Origin: Moritella yayanosii
Lineage (GTDB): Bacteria > Pseudomonadota > Gammaproteobacteria > Enterobacterales > Moritellaceae
Direction: 5' to 3'
Length of the DNA stretch: 64,000 nt
Assembly (NCBI RefSeq): GCF_900465055.1
Contig: NZ_LS483250.1
Span: forward strand, 496,001 to 560,000
In this document: positions 47,636-55,363 of the stretch, one piece after another
Layout of the letters: every line of letters begins with the position of its first letter
How positions within the stretch are numbered: the first letter of the stretch is position 1
Made by a program: the position numbers and the translations under genes
The notes under the pieces: generated by a model
Seen by the model: the letters and a program-made list of their open reading frames with translations, nothing else
Databases searched by the model: none
Told to the model about the DNA's origin: nothing

Positions 47636-48163
47636 TTATCTAGGATAAAGTGCCACATACATATTGGTGCTATAATCGCCGGCTTGTTCATAGCCGTTCA
47701 CAACGGGTTTTATTTTCAGTATGTTGTTGCCCCCCATGTCACCGTTAGTGTCATTGCTAACTTTCATGTCCATTTCGATTGCATGATAGTTTGATGAACT
47801 TGATGCATTATTTATTTCATTAATGATACTACTTGTGCCATTAAACGAGATTTTAAGTGGAATTACGCTACCATTTTCGTTTTTAAATGAATTAGCACCA
47901 ACAACCAATTTTGCGGTTGAGTTATCACCGTTACACCAGGCTTTGAATTTAAATTTACTCGCTTTTGCTTTCTCGTCGTTTACATCTAGAACAATGGAGA
48001 GATCTTGTTTGGTAATCATACGGCAACGTTGGGGAACTTCGCCGGTAAGGTTTATATTAAACTGAGTTTCACCATCAAATCGTGGTTCGGTTGATACATT
48101 GCCTGCACTTGCGCCTGCAGAAAAAAGTAATGCGATCGCGATACTACTTATTAAAAGTTTCAT
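47636..48163 (-). CDS. Fimbrial major subunit
   Basis: 175 residues; signal peptide of about 20 residues ending ASA. AAGGAG lies 6 bases before the ATG. The mature protein has a Cys pair (RCRM near 47 and WCNG near 76) and the polymerisation-type C-terminus QAGDYSTNMYVALYP, with the penultimate tyrosine region seen in chaperone-usher pilins. It begins a chaperone-usher-tip cluster and is separated from the chaperone by 84 bases holding a triple repeat and a hairpin. Probably the shaft subunit. Confidence 0.8.
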   Translation of the reverse strand: MKLLISSIAIALLFSAGASAGNVSTEPRFDGETQFNINLTGEVPQRCRMITKQDLSIVLDVNDEKAKASKFKFKAWCNGDNSTAKLVVGANSFKNENGSVIPLKISFNGTSSIINEINNASSSSNYHAIEMDMKVSNDTNGDMGGNNILKIKPVVNGYEQAGDYSTNMYVALYPR

Positions 48164-48296
48164 ATTATGCTCCTTGTTATTAACAACTGAGCTAAATATA
48201 ACGTTTAATCGCGTAGTTTAGTATCGCCCACTTGGCCAATTATCCGGCTAATATATAACTAATTTCGGCCTAGTTAAGCGACTTGCGCAGTGAGCC

Positions 48297-48977
48297 TCAG
48301 TTGATGCATGGTGTGGTAAGGGGCTCGTCAACATCATTATCGATAAGGAGCATACCTATTTGACATCGGCTATGCTTACCTGTTTTTAATAAAATGCTAG
48401 AAACATGGCACTTGACTGTGCTGGGGCTGAGGTGCAGTTGTATCGCAATATCTTTATTACTTTTACCATGCAAAAGATGTAAAAAAACTTGTTGTTCTCG
48501 GTTAGAAAGGGTGTACTTTGCCCCTAATACATCGATAGAATGGTGCGATGACTCCGCCGAACTTAGTAAATGTTGTAGCGTTTTTGACATGGCTTCTCGG
48601 CTGAACCATAACTGCCCAGATGCAATTGCTCGTAGCGCTCTTGGCAGCATTTCTAAGGTGTAATAGGTGGTGATTAAGCCAGAAAAACCAAGCGCAATAG
48701 TGCCTGTAATACTTTGTTCATCAATTGGACCTCCATTGACGAGCAGCCACTTTCCGCCTCGCTCAATGGGAGAAATACACAATGATGACGGGTTTCCAAG
48801 CGTCGATTTATCGAACACAATAATGGTGTCCGGATTAAATCCCCATAGGCTTTCAACTGACGTTTCTATAATAAATGAGTAGCATTCAAAGGTGGTGGCA
48901 AGACTGGCTACGACCAATTCTGCCCATGCAGTATTTTCCGATACAATATGTACAGTCTGTTTTTTAAGCTTTTTCAC
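48297..48977 (-). CDS. VpsT/CsgD-like LuxR-family regulator
   Basis: 226 residues from a GTG start with AAGGA 7 bases upstream. The first 130 residues form a degenerate receiver-like domain; the helix after it reads WFSR at 124-127, matching the W[F/L/M][T/S]R motif that binds cyclic di-GMP in VpsT. The C-terminal GerE-type helix-turn-helix (LSNREQQVFLHLLHGKSNKD, then IAIQLHLSPSTVKCHVSSIL) is complete. It is located directly before the pilin gene on the same strand, so it probably controls the fimbrial operon in response to cyclic di-GMP (inference from family and position). Confidence 0.82.
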   Translation of the reverse strand: MKKLKKQTVHIVSENTAWAELVVASLATTFECYSFIIETSVESLWGFNPDTIIVFDKSTLGNPSSLCISPIERGGKWLLVNGGPIDEQSITGTIALGFSGLITTYYTLEMLPRALRAIASGQLWFSREAMSKTLQHLLSSAESSHHSIDVLGAKYTLSNREQQVFLHLLHGKSNKDIAIQLHLSPSTVKCHVSSILLKTGKHSRCQIGMLLIDNDVDEPLTTPCIN

Positions 48978-49355
48978 TGTTCAATCCTTGATTTTTGGTT
49001 CTGCGGCTAACTCGTATTGAGTTGCTGTCGATGGGAAAGATTATCCATTTCACTTTTCTGTGACTCGGTTCAGCAATTTGTTATTAAATAGTTTTAAGCG
49101 CTAAATTAACCACAGATATCAGTAGCTTCAAATATAGTATGATACCACACCAGCAAATTTATCGGGTGACTGTGCACACAAATATACACGGTTCCTTTGA
49201 CGATTTTACTCACCAAAGTTTTGCCGAAAGACGATCGCAATAAGGATAATGGCATGACTAAAACAGATTGGATAAATTGAATGTCATGATGAAAACTGAC
49301 TAAACCATGGATATAGAATAACCCTGTATTTTCATTGAACACAGGTATAAACACA
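48978..49355. other. 378-bp intergenic region, no convincing gene
   Basis: It lies between the start of the fimbrial regulator and the 3' end of the zinc-ribbon gene, so it should contain the promoter of the regulator. An 82-codon open frame on the minus strand (49106-49354) begins right after the zinc-ribbon stop. It has no ribosome site, runs through a small CCTGT/ACAGG hairpin and has no recognisable character, so I do not call it a gene. Confidence 0.55.
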
Positions 49356-49607
49356 TTACTTCATTGTCACTTTACCACCGATCATTTTGTAAGCTGGCGT
49401 GCCTCTGATTAGCATGTCTCTTGCAAAGATTTGTCCACATTTAGGGCAAGTGCAAGGCGTTTCACAGTAGTCTGTGACGATACGCTCTTTAAAACATTTA
49501 ACCAGACTGCCTTTACCGCCCTTACGGTACTTAAACAGCTGTGTTTTACATTTACTGCATGAGATCTCAACTGTTTGAGTGGGACCTTTTTTATTCGGTT
49601 TTGCCAT
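49356..49607 (-). CDS. Small zinc-ribbon protein
   Basis: 83 residues with seven cysteines: CSKC at 17-20, Cys38, Cys48 and CTCPKC at 52-57, enough for one zinc ribbon and possibly a second site. The tail GQIFARDMLIRGTPAYKMIGGK is the sort conserved in uncharacterised small proteins of marine gammaproteobacteria. It resembles RNA- or protein-binding zinc ribbons but gives no specific function. The basic N-terminus (MAKPNKKG) is compatible with nucleic-acid contact. Confidence 0.8.
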   Translation of the reverse strand: MAKPNKKGPTQTVEISCSKCKTQLFKYRKGGKGSLVKCFKERIVTDYCETPCTCPKCGQIFARDMLIRGTPAYKMIGGKVTMK

Positions 49608-49728
49608 TAACTTTTCTTATAATAAGTAGTATCAAAAATAGTGTTACAGTTTACACGCTTCTATCCCTTGATTTCACAATGTTTGTAGTTCAGGATAGGA
49701 AATTACACTCGTAAAGGTCAGCACTTCA

Positions 49729-52401
49729 ATGTCGGCGTCGAACAACACCAATAAAACAACAACAATATCATCGAATAAATTCAGAACCTGGAGCTTAAGC
49801 CTGCTAATTCTGATGCTATTAAGTGTCGCTGTCACCTTGGTATATCGTGAACGTATTATCGTTAGCGTCACTAACCATTTCGCAGCCCCTTACGGTGTAA
49901 AAGTCGCGACGTTAAATGGACTCGCGGTTCAATTTGACTTACAGCAACCTTTGTTTATCAAGAATGTCACTCTTGAACAGCTTGTGTTGCATGTCGATTA
50001 CTTACAGTTTGAAAAAACTACGCAAGGCCAAACCGATCAAGCGGCAACGCAATCTGACCTCACGCCGCTTACCTTGCCAGAATTACCGAATTGGATACCC
50101 GATCTTCATATTGCCAACATAACAGTGCAGGGCAGTAGTTTACCTAAGTTTAATTTAGAGCAACTTCACTTCAAGACCCACGTTTTTCAAGTAATAGACT
50201 TCAAGGCTTTGGACTTGAAGTCGATTGCCATCAAAGACATCGACTTTAAATATATGGCGGGTGTTCCTGAGTTTGGGTTTTCAGTGTGGCTGGCCGGACG
50301 AAACCTGTTAGAAGCTAAGTTAAACTATATTGTCGAGAATCAGAATGTTGATAGCAACAATGTCGATATTAATGTTGATAGTGCGGATAACCAAGCGTTC
50401 ATTAAAGTGCAATTAACCACAGATTTAACCAACATCAGCACCATTGTGAATAAGCTGTTGCCCGATCTGAGCACCGCTATAGTAGGTTCTGCAACGCTTG
50501 AAACAAGGTTCAATCCACAGTTGATAGATAATGTGGCCGTCAAATTGTCATTCAGTAACCTTGGAATGAGTCATAACCAGCAAGTCATGATTGCCAATGC
50601 AGATGTTACTGTCGATACCGTACTCGTGCTTGAGGGTATCGATTGGTTACCTGAGCATGTTAATTTAAACATCGCGCATATAGACCCAATCAATCTTACC
50701 GCAGATACATGTGCATCTTATACTCAGCTATTCAATATAGACAACACGGCTTGTCAATCGTTTAACAAAGAAGCGTCACCAACATTAGCACCTATCGTTA
50801 TTACACCTGAGTTACCTTTATCTTTACAGCTTTCAATACAGGAACGTGATATTCAACGCTGGCAAGTACAAGCAAAGCAGCTCGGTATGAAAGTGCAAAT
50901 GCTGGATGAAACAGCTAAAAATAGTGTGGTTGTAAAGGTGCATACATTACAGTTAACCCCGCAATCTTGGCAGGGTGATTGGTCGTTCGCGGTGATCACC
51001 AACAGTCATTATGTCAGTGATATTTATGTACCAGTACAACTAAACTCGCAAGGGCATATCGACGTCAATCCGACCGAGTCAGCAATGAATATTACAGTCA
51101 CTATTAATGAAGCCGCATTCACGGCGCAGAAATTTAATTACATGGATATATCCAGCGAGAATATTCAGATGGCTTTACTCGCACCGATGACCGTGAATAT
51201 CGACAAGGGCGAGGTACAACCGTTTGACTTTACTTTCTCAACAGCGTTGTTCAACAACCGCTATCAACGTGACTATAAGATAGAAAGATTAACGGCGCAG
51301 CATCAGGGGCGTTTTAGCGCTAAAGCTATAAATATAAGTTCTGATTGGCAGTTAGATGATGTGGTATTAAAAACTGAAAATACCATGGCGCTAGCCAACC
51401 TAAATTCGAGCGACTTGTCTTCACATAAAATGTCGTCAAATCAAAAGACGTCAAATAAAGTGACTGTAAATAAGCTGTTTGGTTATGTACTCTTTCCAGA
51501 ACAAAGCATCCCGTCTTTAATCATGGATAAATACCCTTTACCAGTCGGACTAAATTTGCCTGCACGAGTGACAAACAGACTTGATTACCAAGTAATGTTA
51601 AATGAGCCACAAAGGTATCTATCGGCAAGTATGTCGGGTGGACTCACTGCCGAGTACAGTACTTTTAATAAGATCACGGCCACAGATATAACTGCTGCAT
51701 GGACGTGTAGCATTGTTGCGAATAAACCTGATTTAGCCACGTCGTTAAATGCGAAATGTAATATTAATAGTGACATTTCATCCGTTGACATGGGACCTGT
51801 CGCCACTGACATTAATTTCTCTGGTTTGGTATCATTTGCGGATGAAAAGCTACAAGTGATGGTTGATAATGCATCTGCAAAGGCTTTCTCTGGCACTATT
51901 TCGGTATCGCCGTTGTTAATTACTGATTTTGATCATATTGTTGGTCAGTTACAGGTTCGCAATCTATCTTTACCTGAGGTACTTGAATTATATAACGTTC
52001 CGGGTGTGAAAGTGACTGGCTTATTAAAAGCTGATTTACCTTTTATTGTGCAGGGTGCTGCGATATCAATAACCGATGGGTCAATAGAGCAGCAAGGTGC
52101 AGGTGGGGTGATCCAAATAAAGAACAATGTCACGATAGATCAGTTAAAATTAACTCAGCCACAATTACGCTATGCTTTGGAACTGTTAGAAAACTTACAT
52201 TATGATTCGTTACACAGTGATATTGATTATAAGCCCAGCGGAGACACCAAATTAACAATTAATATCAAAGGGCATAACCCGAGTGTGGCGCGGCCAATTG
52301 AATTTAATTATTCCCATGAAGAAAATGTATTGCAGCTATTTCGTAGTTTAAGAATTAATGATGCGCTGTATGATGCGCTTGATAAAATGAATCACCCATA
52401 A
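49729..52401 (+). CDS. ydbH: YdbH-family AsmA-like envelope protein
   Basis: 890 residues. One N-terminal membrane helix (about 22-45) anchors it in the inner membrane. The rest is a long periplasmic beta-rich body, as in AsmA-like bridge proteins. The C-terminal part (GVIQIKNNVTIDQLKLTQPQ, then ALELLENLHYDSL, then DTKLTINIKGHNP) is typical of YdbH. In E. coli, YdbH, with TamB and YhdP, moves phospholipids from inner to outer membrane and works with the lipoprotein YnbE. The next two genes are ynbE and ydbL, the same order as in E. coli, which supports the call. Confidence 0.9.
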   Translation: MSASNNTNKTTTISSNKFRTWSLSLLILMLLSVAVTLVYRERIIVSVTNHFAAPYGVKVATLNGLAVQFDLQQPLFIKNVTLEQLVLHVDYLQFEKTTQGQTDQAATQSDLTPLTLPELPNWIPDLHIANITVQGSSLPKFNLEQLHFKTHVFQVIDFKALDLKSIAIKDIDFKYMAGVPEFGFSVWLAGRNLLEAKLNYIVENQNVDSNNVDINVDSADNQAFIKVQLTTDLTNISTIVNKLLPDLSTAIVGSATLETRFNPQLIDNVAVKLSFSNLGMSHNQQVMIANADVTVDTVLVLEGIDWLPEHVNLNIAHIDPINLTADTCASYTQLFNIDNTACQSFNKEASPTLAPIVITPELPLSLQLSIQERDIQRWQVQAKQLGMKVQMLDETAKNSVVVKVHTLQLTPQSWQGDWSFAVITNSHYVSDIYVPVQLNSQGHIDVNPTESAMNITVTINEAAFTAQKFNYMDISSENIQMALLAPMTVNIDKGEVQPFDFTFSTALFNNRYQRDYKIERLTAQHQGRFSAKAINISSDWQLDDVVLKTENTMALANLNSSDLSSHKMSSNQKTSNKVTVNKLFGYVLFPEQSIPSLIMDKYPLPVGLNLPARVTNRLDYQVMLNEPQRYLSASMSGGLTAEYSTFNKITATDITAAWTCSIVANKPDLATSLNAKCNINSDISSVDMGPVATDINFSGLVSFADEKLQVMVDNASAKAFSGTISVSPLLITDFDHIVGQLQVRNLSLPEVLELYNVPGVKVTGLLKADLPFIVQGAAISITDGSIEQQGAGGVIQIKNNVTIDQLKLTQPQLRYALELLENLHYDSLHSDIDYKPSGDTKLTINIKGHNPSVARPIEFNYSHEENVLQLFRSLRINDALYDALDKMNHP

Positions 52402-52411
52402 GGATATAAAG

Positions 52412-52594
52412 ATGAAAGCACTGTTATTTAGTGCAAGTTTACTTGTACTTATCGCAGGTTGTACGCCAACAATACAGCTTGCTGTTCCCGATAAACCGAT
52501 TGTGATTAATTTAAATGTAAAGATTGATCACGAGATTAAAGTGAAAATAGATAAAGAGCTAGATGATGTATTTAGCGATGATGAGTTATTCTAG
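52412..52594 (+). CDS. ynbE: YnbE-like lipoprotein
   Basis: 60 residues. Lipoprotein signal peptide with lipobox LIAGC (Cys17), then PTIQLAVPDKPIVINLNVKI, the YnbE motif, and an acidic tail. It begins 10 bases after ydbH. In E. coli the outer-membrane lipoprotein YnbE assembles on the C-terminus of YdbH to complete the lipid bridge. The aspartates after the lipobox do not occupy position +2, so outer membrane sorting is expected. Confidence 0.88.
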   Translation: MKALLFSASLLVLIAGCTPTIQLAVPDKPIVINLNVKIDHEIKVKIDKELDDVFSDDELF

Positions 52595-52610
52595 TGAAAT
52601 GGAGATTACA

Positions 52611-52931
52611 ATGAGAAGAATTTTTTCAGCCTTGATTATTTTAATCGCGATGTCATTTTCGGTACAGGCGATGAACCTACAAGACGCGAAACAAGCAGGA
52701 TTAGTCGGTGAGCAAGTTAACGGTTATCTTGGCGCTGTAAAGCCAAGTAACGAAGTGAATACGTTAGTTAAAACGGTTAATAATAAGCGTAAAGCTAAAT
52801 ATCAAGGACTTGCTACAAAGCATAATATTACGGTTAAATCTGTTGCTGCACGCGCGGCTAAAAAAGCCATGTCGATGACAGTAAAAGGTCAGTTTATTGA
52901 ATCTTCACCAGGACGGTGGAAGCAGAAATAG
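52611..52931 (+). CDS. ydbL: YdbL-like (DUF1318) periplasmic protein
   Basis: 106 residues from the ATG at 52611 with GGAG 5 bases upstream. Signal peptide ends SVQA. The mature part (LQDAKQAGLVGEQVNGYLGAV, then VNNKRKAKYQGLATK) is characteristic of DUF1318/YdbL. It is proposed to help YnbE fold or associate correctly with YdbH. Third gene of the conserved ydbH-ynbE-ydbL set and followed by a terminator. Confidence 0.9.
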   Translation: MRRIFSALIILIAMSFSVQAMNLQDAKQAGLVGEQVNGYLGAVKPSNEVNTLVKTVNNKRKAKYQGLATKHNITVKSVAARAAKKAMSMTVKGQFIESSPGRWKQK

Positions 52932-52974
52932 CTATACTATTACGTGTATAAAAACAATAACTTTTAAAAAGCAT

Positions 52975-53016
52975 AAGCCCTGCGGTGATGTATTAATGAC
53001 ATGACCGTGGGGCTTT
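52975..53016 (+). terminator. Terminator after ydbL
   Basis: AAGCCC-TG-CGGT pairs with ACCG-TG-GGGCTT, followed by TT. A Rho-independent terminator with a two-base internal mismatch, about 40 bases after the stop. Confidence 0.75.
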
Positions 53017-53175
53017 TATGTGTCTGTAGATATCCTTAATTTAAATTTTTCTCGAGGTGAGTGTGAATAAAGTGACCATTGATATCACTGGGGCATAAAT
53101 AAGTAAAATTTACGCAACGAGCTATGATTAATATTGTGATAATGGTTTGTTTTAAACAATGTGGTGAATATATCG

Positions 53176-53748
53176 ATGATGACTTGTCGGTTCGGCTTAC
53201 TGTGTTTAATATTATTGATCACTGTTAATTCGGTGAATGCGGCATCAGAAATGGATGATCCTGAAACACGTTTACCGTTTATCGCTGAATTTCGTGTCGG
53301 TATATTAGCGCATAATATTGGCCCAATCGCGTCTAGAGAAGAAAACGGCACTGATGTAAATATGGAAATACATTTTCAACCTCCAAAATTGCTGAGTGCA
53401 CTCGGTGAACCTAAACCTTTTATAGGTACCACCATTAATACGATTGGCGATACCAGTTTTATTTATGCTGGTTTTATGTGGGACTTTGATATTACAGCAT
53501 CTATCTTTGCTAGTTTGGGTCTTGGCATGACAGTGCATAATGGTAATAGTGGCGTGGTAGAGGACGGTGATGGACTGACAACATTAGGGTGCTGGTGGTT
53601 ATTCAGAGAGTCTCTTGAGCTCGGTTATAAAGTGGAAAAACAGATTGCAATTGCCCTGTTTTGGGATCACGTATCACATGGGGACTTTTGTAGCGACCGT
53701 AATAGTGGCATGGATAACACCGGCCTACGGTTACATTTCAAGTTTTAA
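53176..53748 (+). CDS. PagL-like lipid A 3-O-deacylase
   Basis: 190 residues from the ATG at 53176 (the frame opens 5 codons earlier). Signal peptide ends VNAAS. The beta-barrel lipid A deacylase signature is at the C-terminus: WDHVSHGDFCSDRNSGMDNTG, with His165 and Ser167 in HxSxG, the PagL catalytic pair, and a final aromatic Phe. PagL trims a 3-hydroxyacyl chain from lipid A in the outer membrane and so changes endotoxin. The family is called acyloxyacyl hydrolase in annotation. Three cysteines are present, unusual for the family. The third catalytic residue cannot be assigned by eye. Confidence 0.72.
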   Translation: MMTCRFGLLCLILLITVNSVNAASEMDDPETRLPFIAEFRVGILAHNIGPIASREENGTDVNMEIHFQPPKLLSALGEPKPFIGTTINTIGDTSFIYAGFMWDFDITASIFASLGLGMTVHNGNSGVVEDGDGLTTLGCWWLFRESLELGYKVEKQIAIALFWDHVSHGDFCSDRNSGMDNTGLRLHFKF

Positions 53749-53810
53749 ACGTAAACCGCACAACAAAAACATCTTGCTGGGCGGTTTGATATTACTTATT
53801 CAGAATGGTT

Positions 53811-55064
53811 TTAACCAACTGCAGGGATCACGTTCGCCATTTGTAAAAACTGCGATGCGATGATCACGCAACCCATTAAGCTGGCAAGTACTAAACTCAC
53901 ATTACCACCGCTAACTATATAACCACTGGCTTGTGCTTTACGTTGCTTAGAAACCATAGCAACAGGCAAGAATATTGCTAAAATAACCAGTGCAATAGCG
54001 GCATAACCCAACGCCGTAATAAATCCTTGCGGATAAAACAGCGCAAAAGCCAGTGGAGGTAAAAATGTGACAAGCGCTGTTTTTAAACGGTGTGCTTTAC
54101 CGTCTGTGCGAGAGCTATCATTAGCGACGCTGGCATTGCTGTTATTAAGACCAGTGTTAGTGCGTTTCATCATGCCTGATAACAAATCAAACAAACCTAA
54201 GCTCACACCTAAGAATGACGTTGCTAAAGCAAGATCGGCAAACACAGAGACAGACTGGCTCACGTGCGGCTGTTGTAATACATCGCTGAGTGATGCAATA
54301 AAGCTAGTGAGCGAGTTATTTGCCATTAACTCCGCCTGGCTTAATACACCTTGCGTAGCGACTTGCCATAACAAGTAGATAACCAGTGGCGCAGATGCAC
54401 CGCAGACCATCACTTTTTTCAGTGTTTTAATATCAATACCCACATAGCGGACGATTGAGGGGATACTGCCGTGAAAACCAAATGATGTAAAAATAACCGG
54501 TAACGCAGAGAGTAGTAAACCTTGCTGTACTGGCATTTCTAATAAATTAATCGATTTAACGTGTGGAAATAACAGGCTTAGTGTCAGTGCTAAGACCACA
54601 ATTTTCACGCTAAACAATACCCGATTTACGATATCCACAGAGTGCGTACCAATAGATACAACTGTCGCCACTATGATTGTCAGTAATATCGCACCGACCT
54701 GAGGCGTTAATTCTAAACTCATGAAATCATTAATCTTGTTAGTTAATTGCGAACCACCACCAGCGATATATGCAGCACAAAGCGCATAGAATAAGAAAAA
54801 AGAAGCAAACGTTGCGAGATATTGACCGGGTTTACCCAATAAATTTTTAGCCAGTGAGTTAAGCGTTGCATCATGCTCTGCATGTTGGTGTATCTCTAAC
54901 ATAAGTAACGCGGTATACGTCATTAACGCCCAGTTAGTGATGATCAAAAATGCGGAGGGATAGAAACCTAAACCTGCGGATGCAAGGGGTAAAGCTAACA
55001 TACCACCACCAAGAGCGGTGCCAGCAATAATAAGGGTACTACCTACTATTTTATTCACAGTCAT
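53811..55064 (-). CDS. Aromatic amino acid permease (TyrP/Mtr family)
   Basis: 417 residues from the ATG at 55064 (GGA 7 bases upstream); the frame opens four codons earlier. Eleven membrane helices. It begins NKIVGSTLIIAGTALGGGML, the TyrP/TnaB/Mtr start, and carries TSFGFHGSIPSIVRYVG, the central conserved motif of this hydroxy/aromatic amino acid permease family. Two perfect TyrR boxes upstream point to tyrosine or tryptophan as substrate. Unlike TyrP-type proteins of about 400 residues it has a Ser/Asn-rich insertion near 325-345. Confidence 0.88.
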   Translation of the reverse strand: MTVNKIVGSTLIIAGTALGGGMLALPLASAGLGFYPSAFLIITNWALMTYTALLMLEIHQHAEHDATLNSLAKNLLGKPGQYLATFASFFLFYALCAAYIAGGGSQLTNKINDFMSLELTPQVGAILLTIIVATVVSIGTHSVDIVNRVLFSVKIVVLALTLSLLFPHVKSINLLEMPVQQGLLLSALPVIFTSFGFHGSIPSIVRYVGIDIKTLKKVMVCGASAPLVIYLLWQVATQGVLSQAELMANNSLTSFIASLSDVLQQPHVSQSVSVFADLALATSFLGVSLGLFDLLSGMMKRTNTGLNNSNASVANDSSRTDGKAHRLKTALVTFLPPLAFALFYPQGFITALGYAAIALVILAIFLPVAMVSKQRKAQASGYIVSGGNVSLVLASLMGCVIIASQFLQMANVIPAVG

Positions 55065-55097
55065 AAAACATTCCATTACGGATCACGATTGAAAATG

Positions 55098-55115
55098 TGT
55101 AAACTTATGTTTACA
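55098..55115 (-). promoter_or_regulatory. TyrR box 1
   Basis: TGTAAA-N6-TTTACA, an exact match to the strong TyrR operator consensus, 33 bases before the permease start codon. It would overlap the promoter or initial transcribed region. Confidence 0.8.
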
Positions 55116-55215
55116 ATATTCACCTTAAATATGCATAAATCTTTAAGATGTGGCGAGTTTACTTATTTTATATGGTCTCGCGCAATAGACTTGGCGTAAA
55201 ATATTAGATAAATAA

Positions 55216-55233
55216 TGTAAACAAATATTTACA
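55216..55233 (-). promoter_or_regulatory. TyrR box 2
   Basis: A second exact TGTAAA-N6-TTTACA, 118 bases upstream of box 1 (centre to centre). Two perfect strong boxes about eleven helical turns apart would suit TyrR hexamer binding and looping. This box also lies about 130 bases before the divergent ABC exporter start. Confidence 0.75.
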
Positions 55234-55363
55234 CCTGTGTTTTTTCGTTGTGACCAATTTAAATTCCGATGTAATTTGGTTGATCTGCTTGTGCAGACTA
55301 CGAACTTTATCAATTACGTAGTACCATAGCGGGGTCTTTAATTTGCTCAGATAATTATTATTT

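Noticed and set aside
49106-49354. An 82-codon minus-strand frame after the zinc-ribbon gene
   Set aside because: No ribosome site, runs through a small hairpin, no family resemblance.
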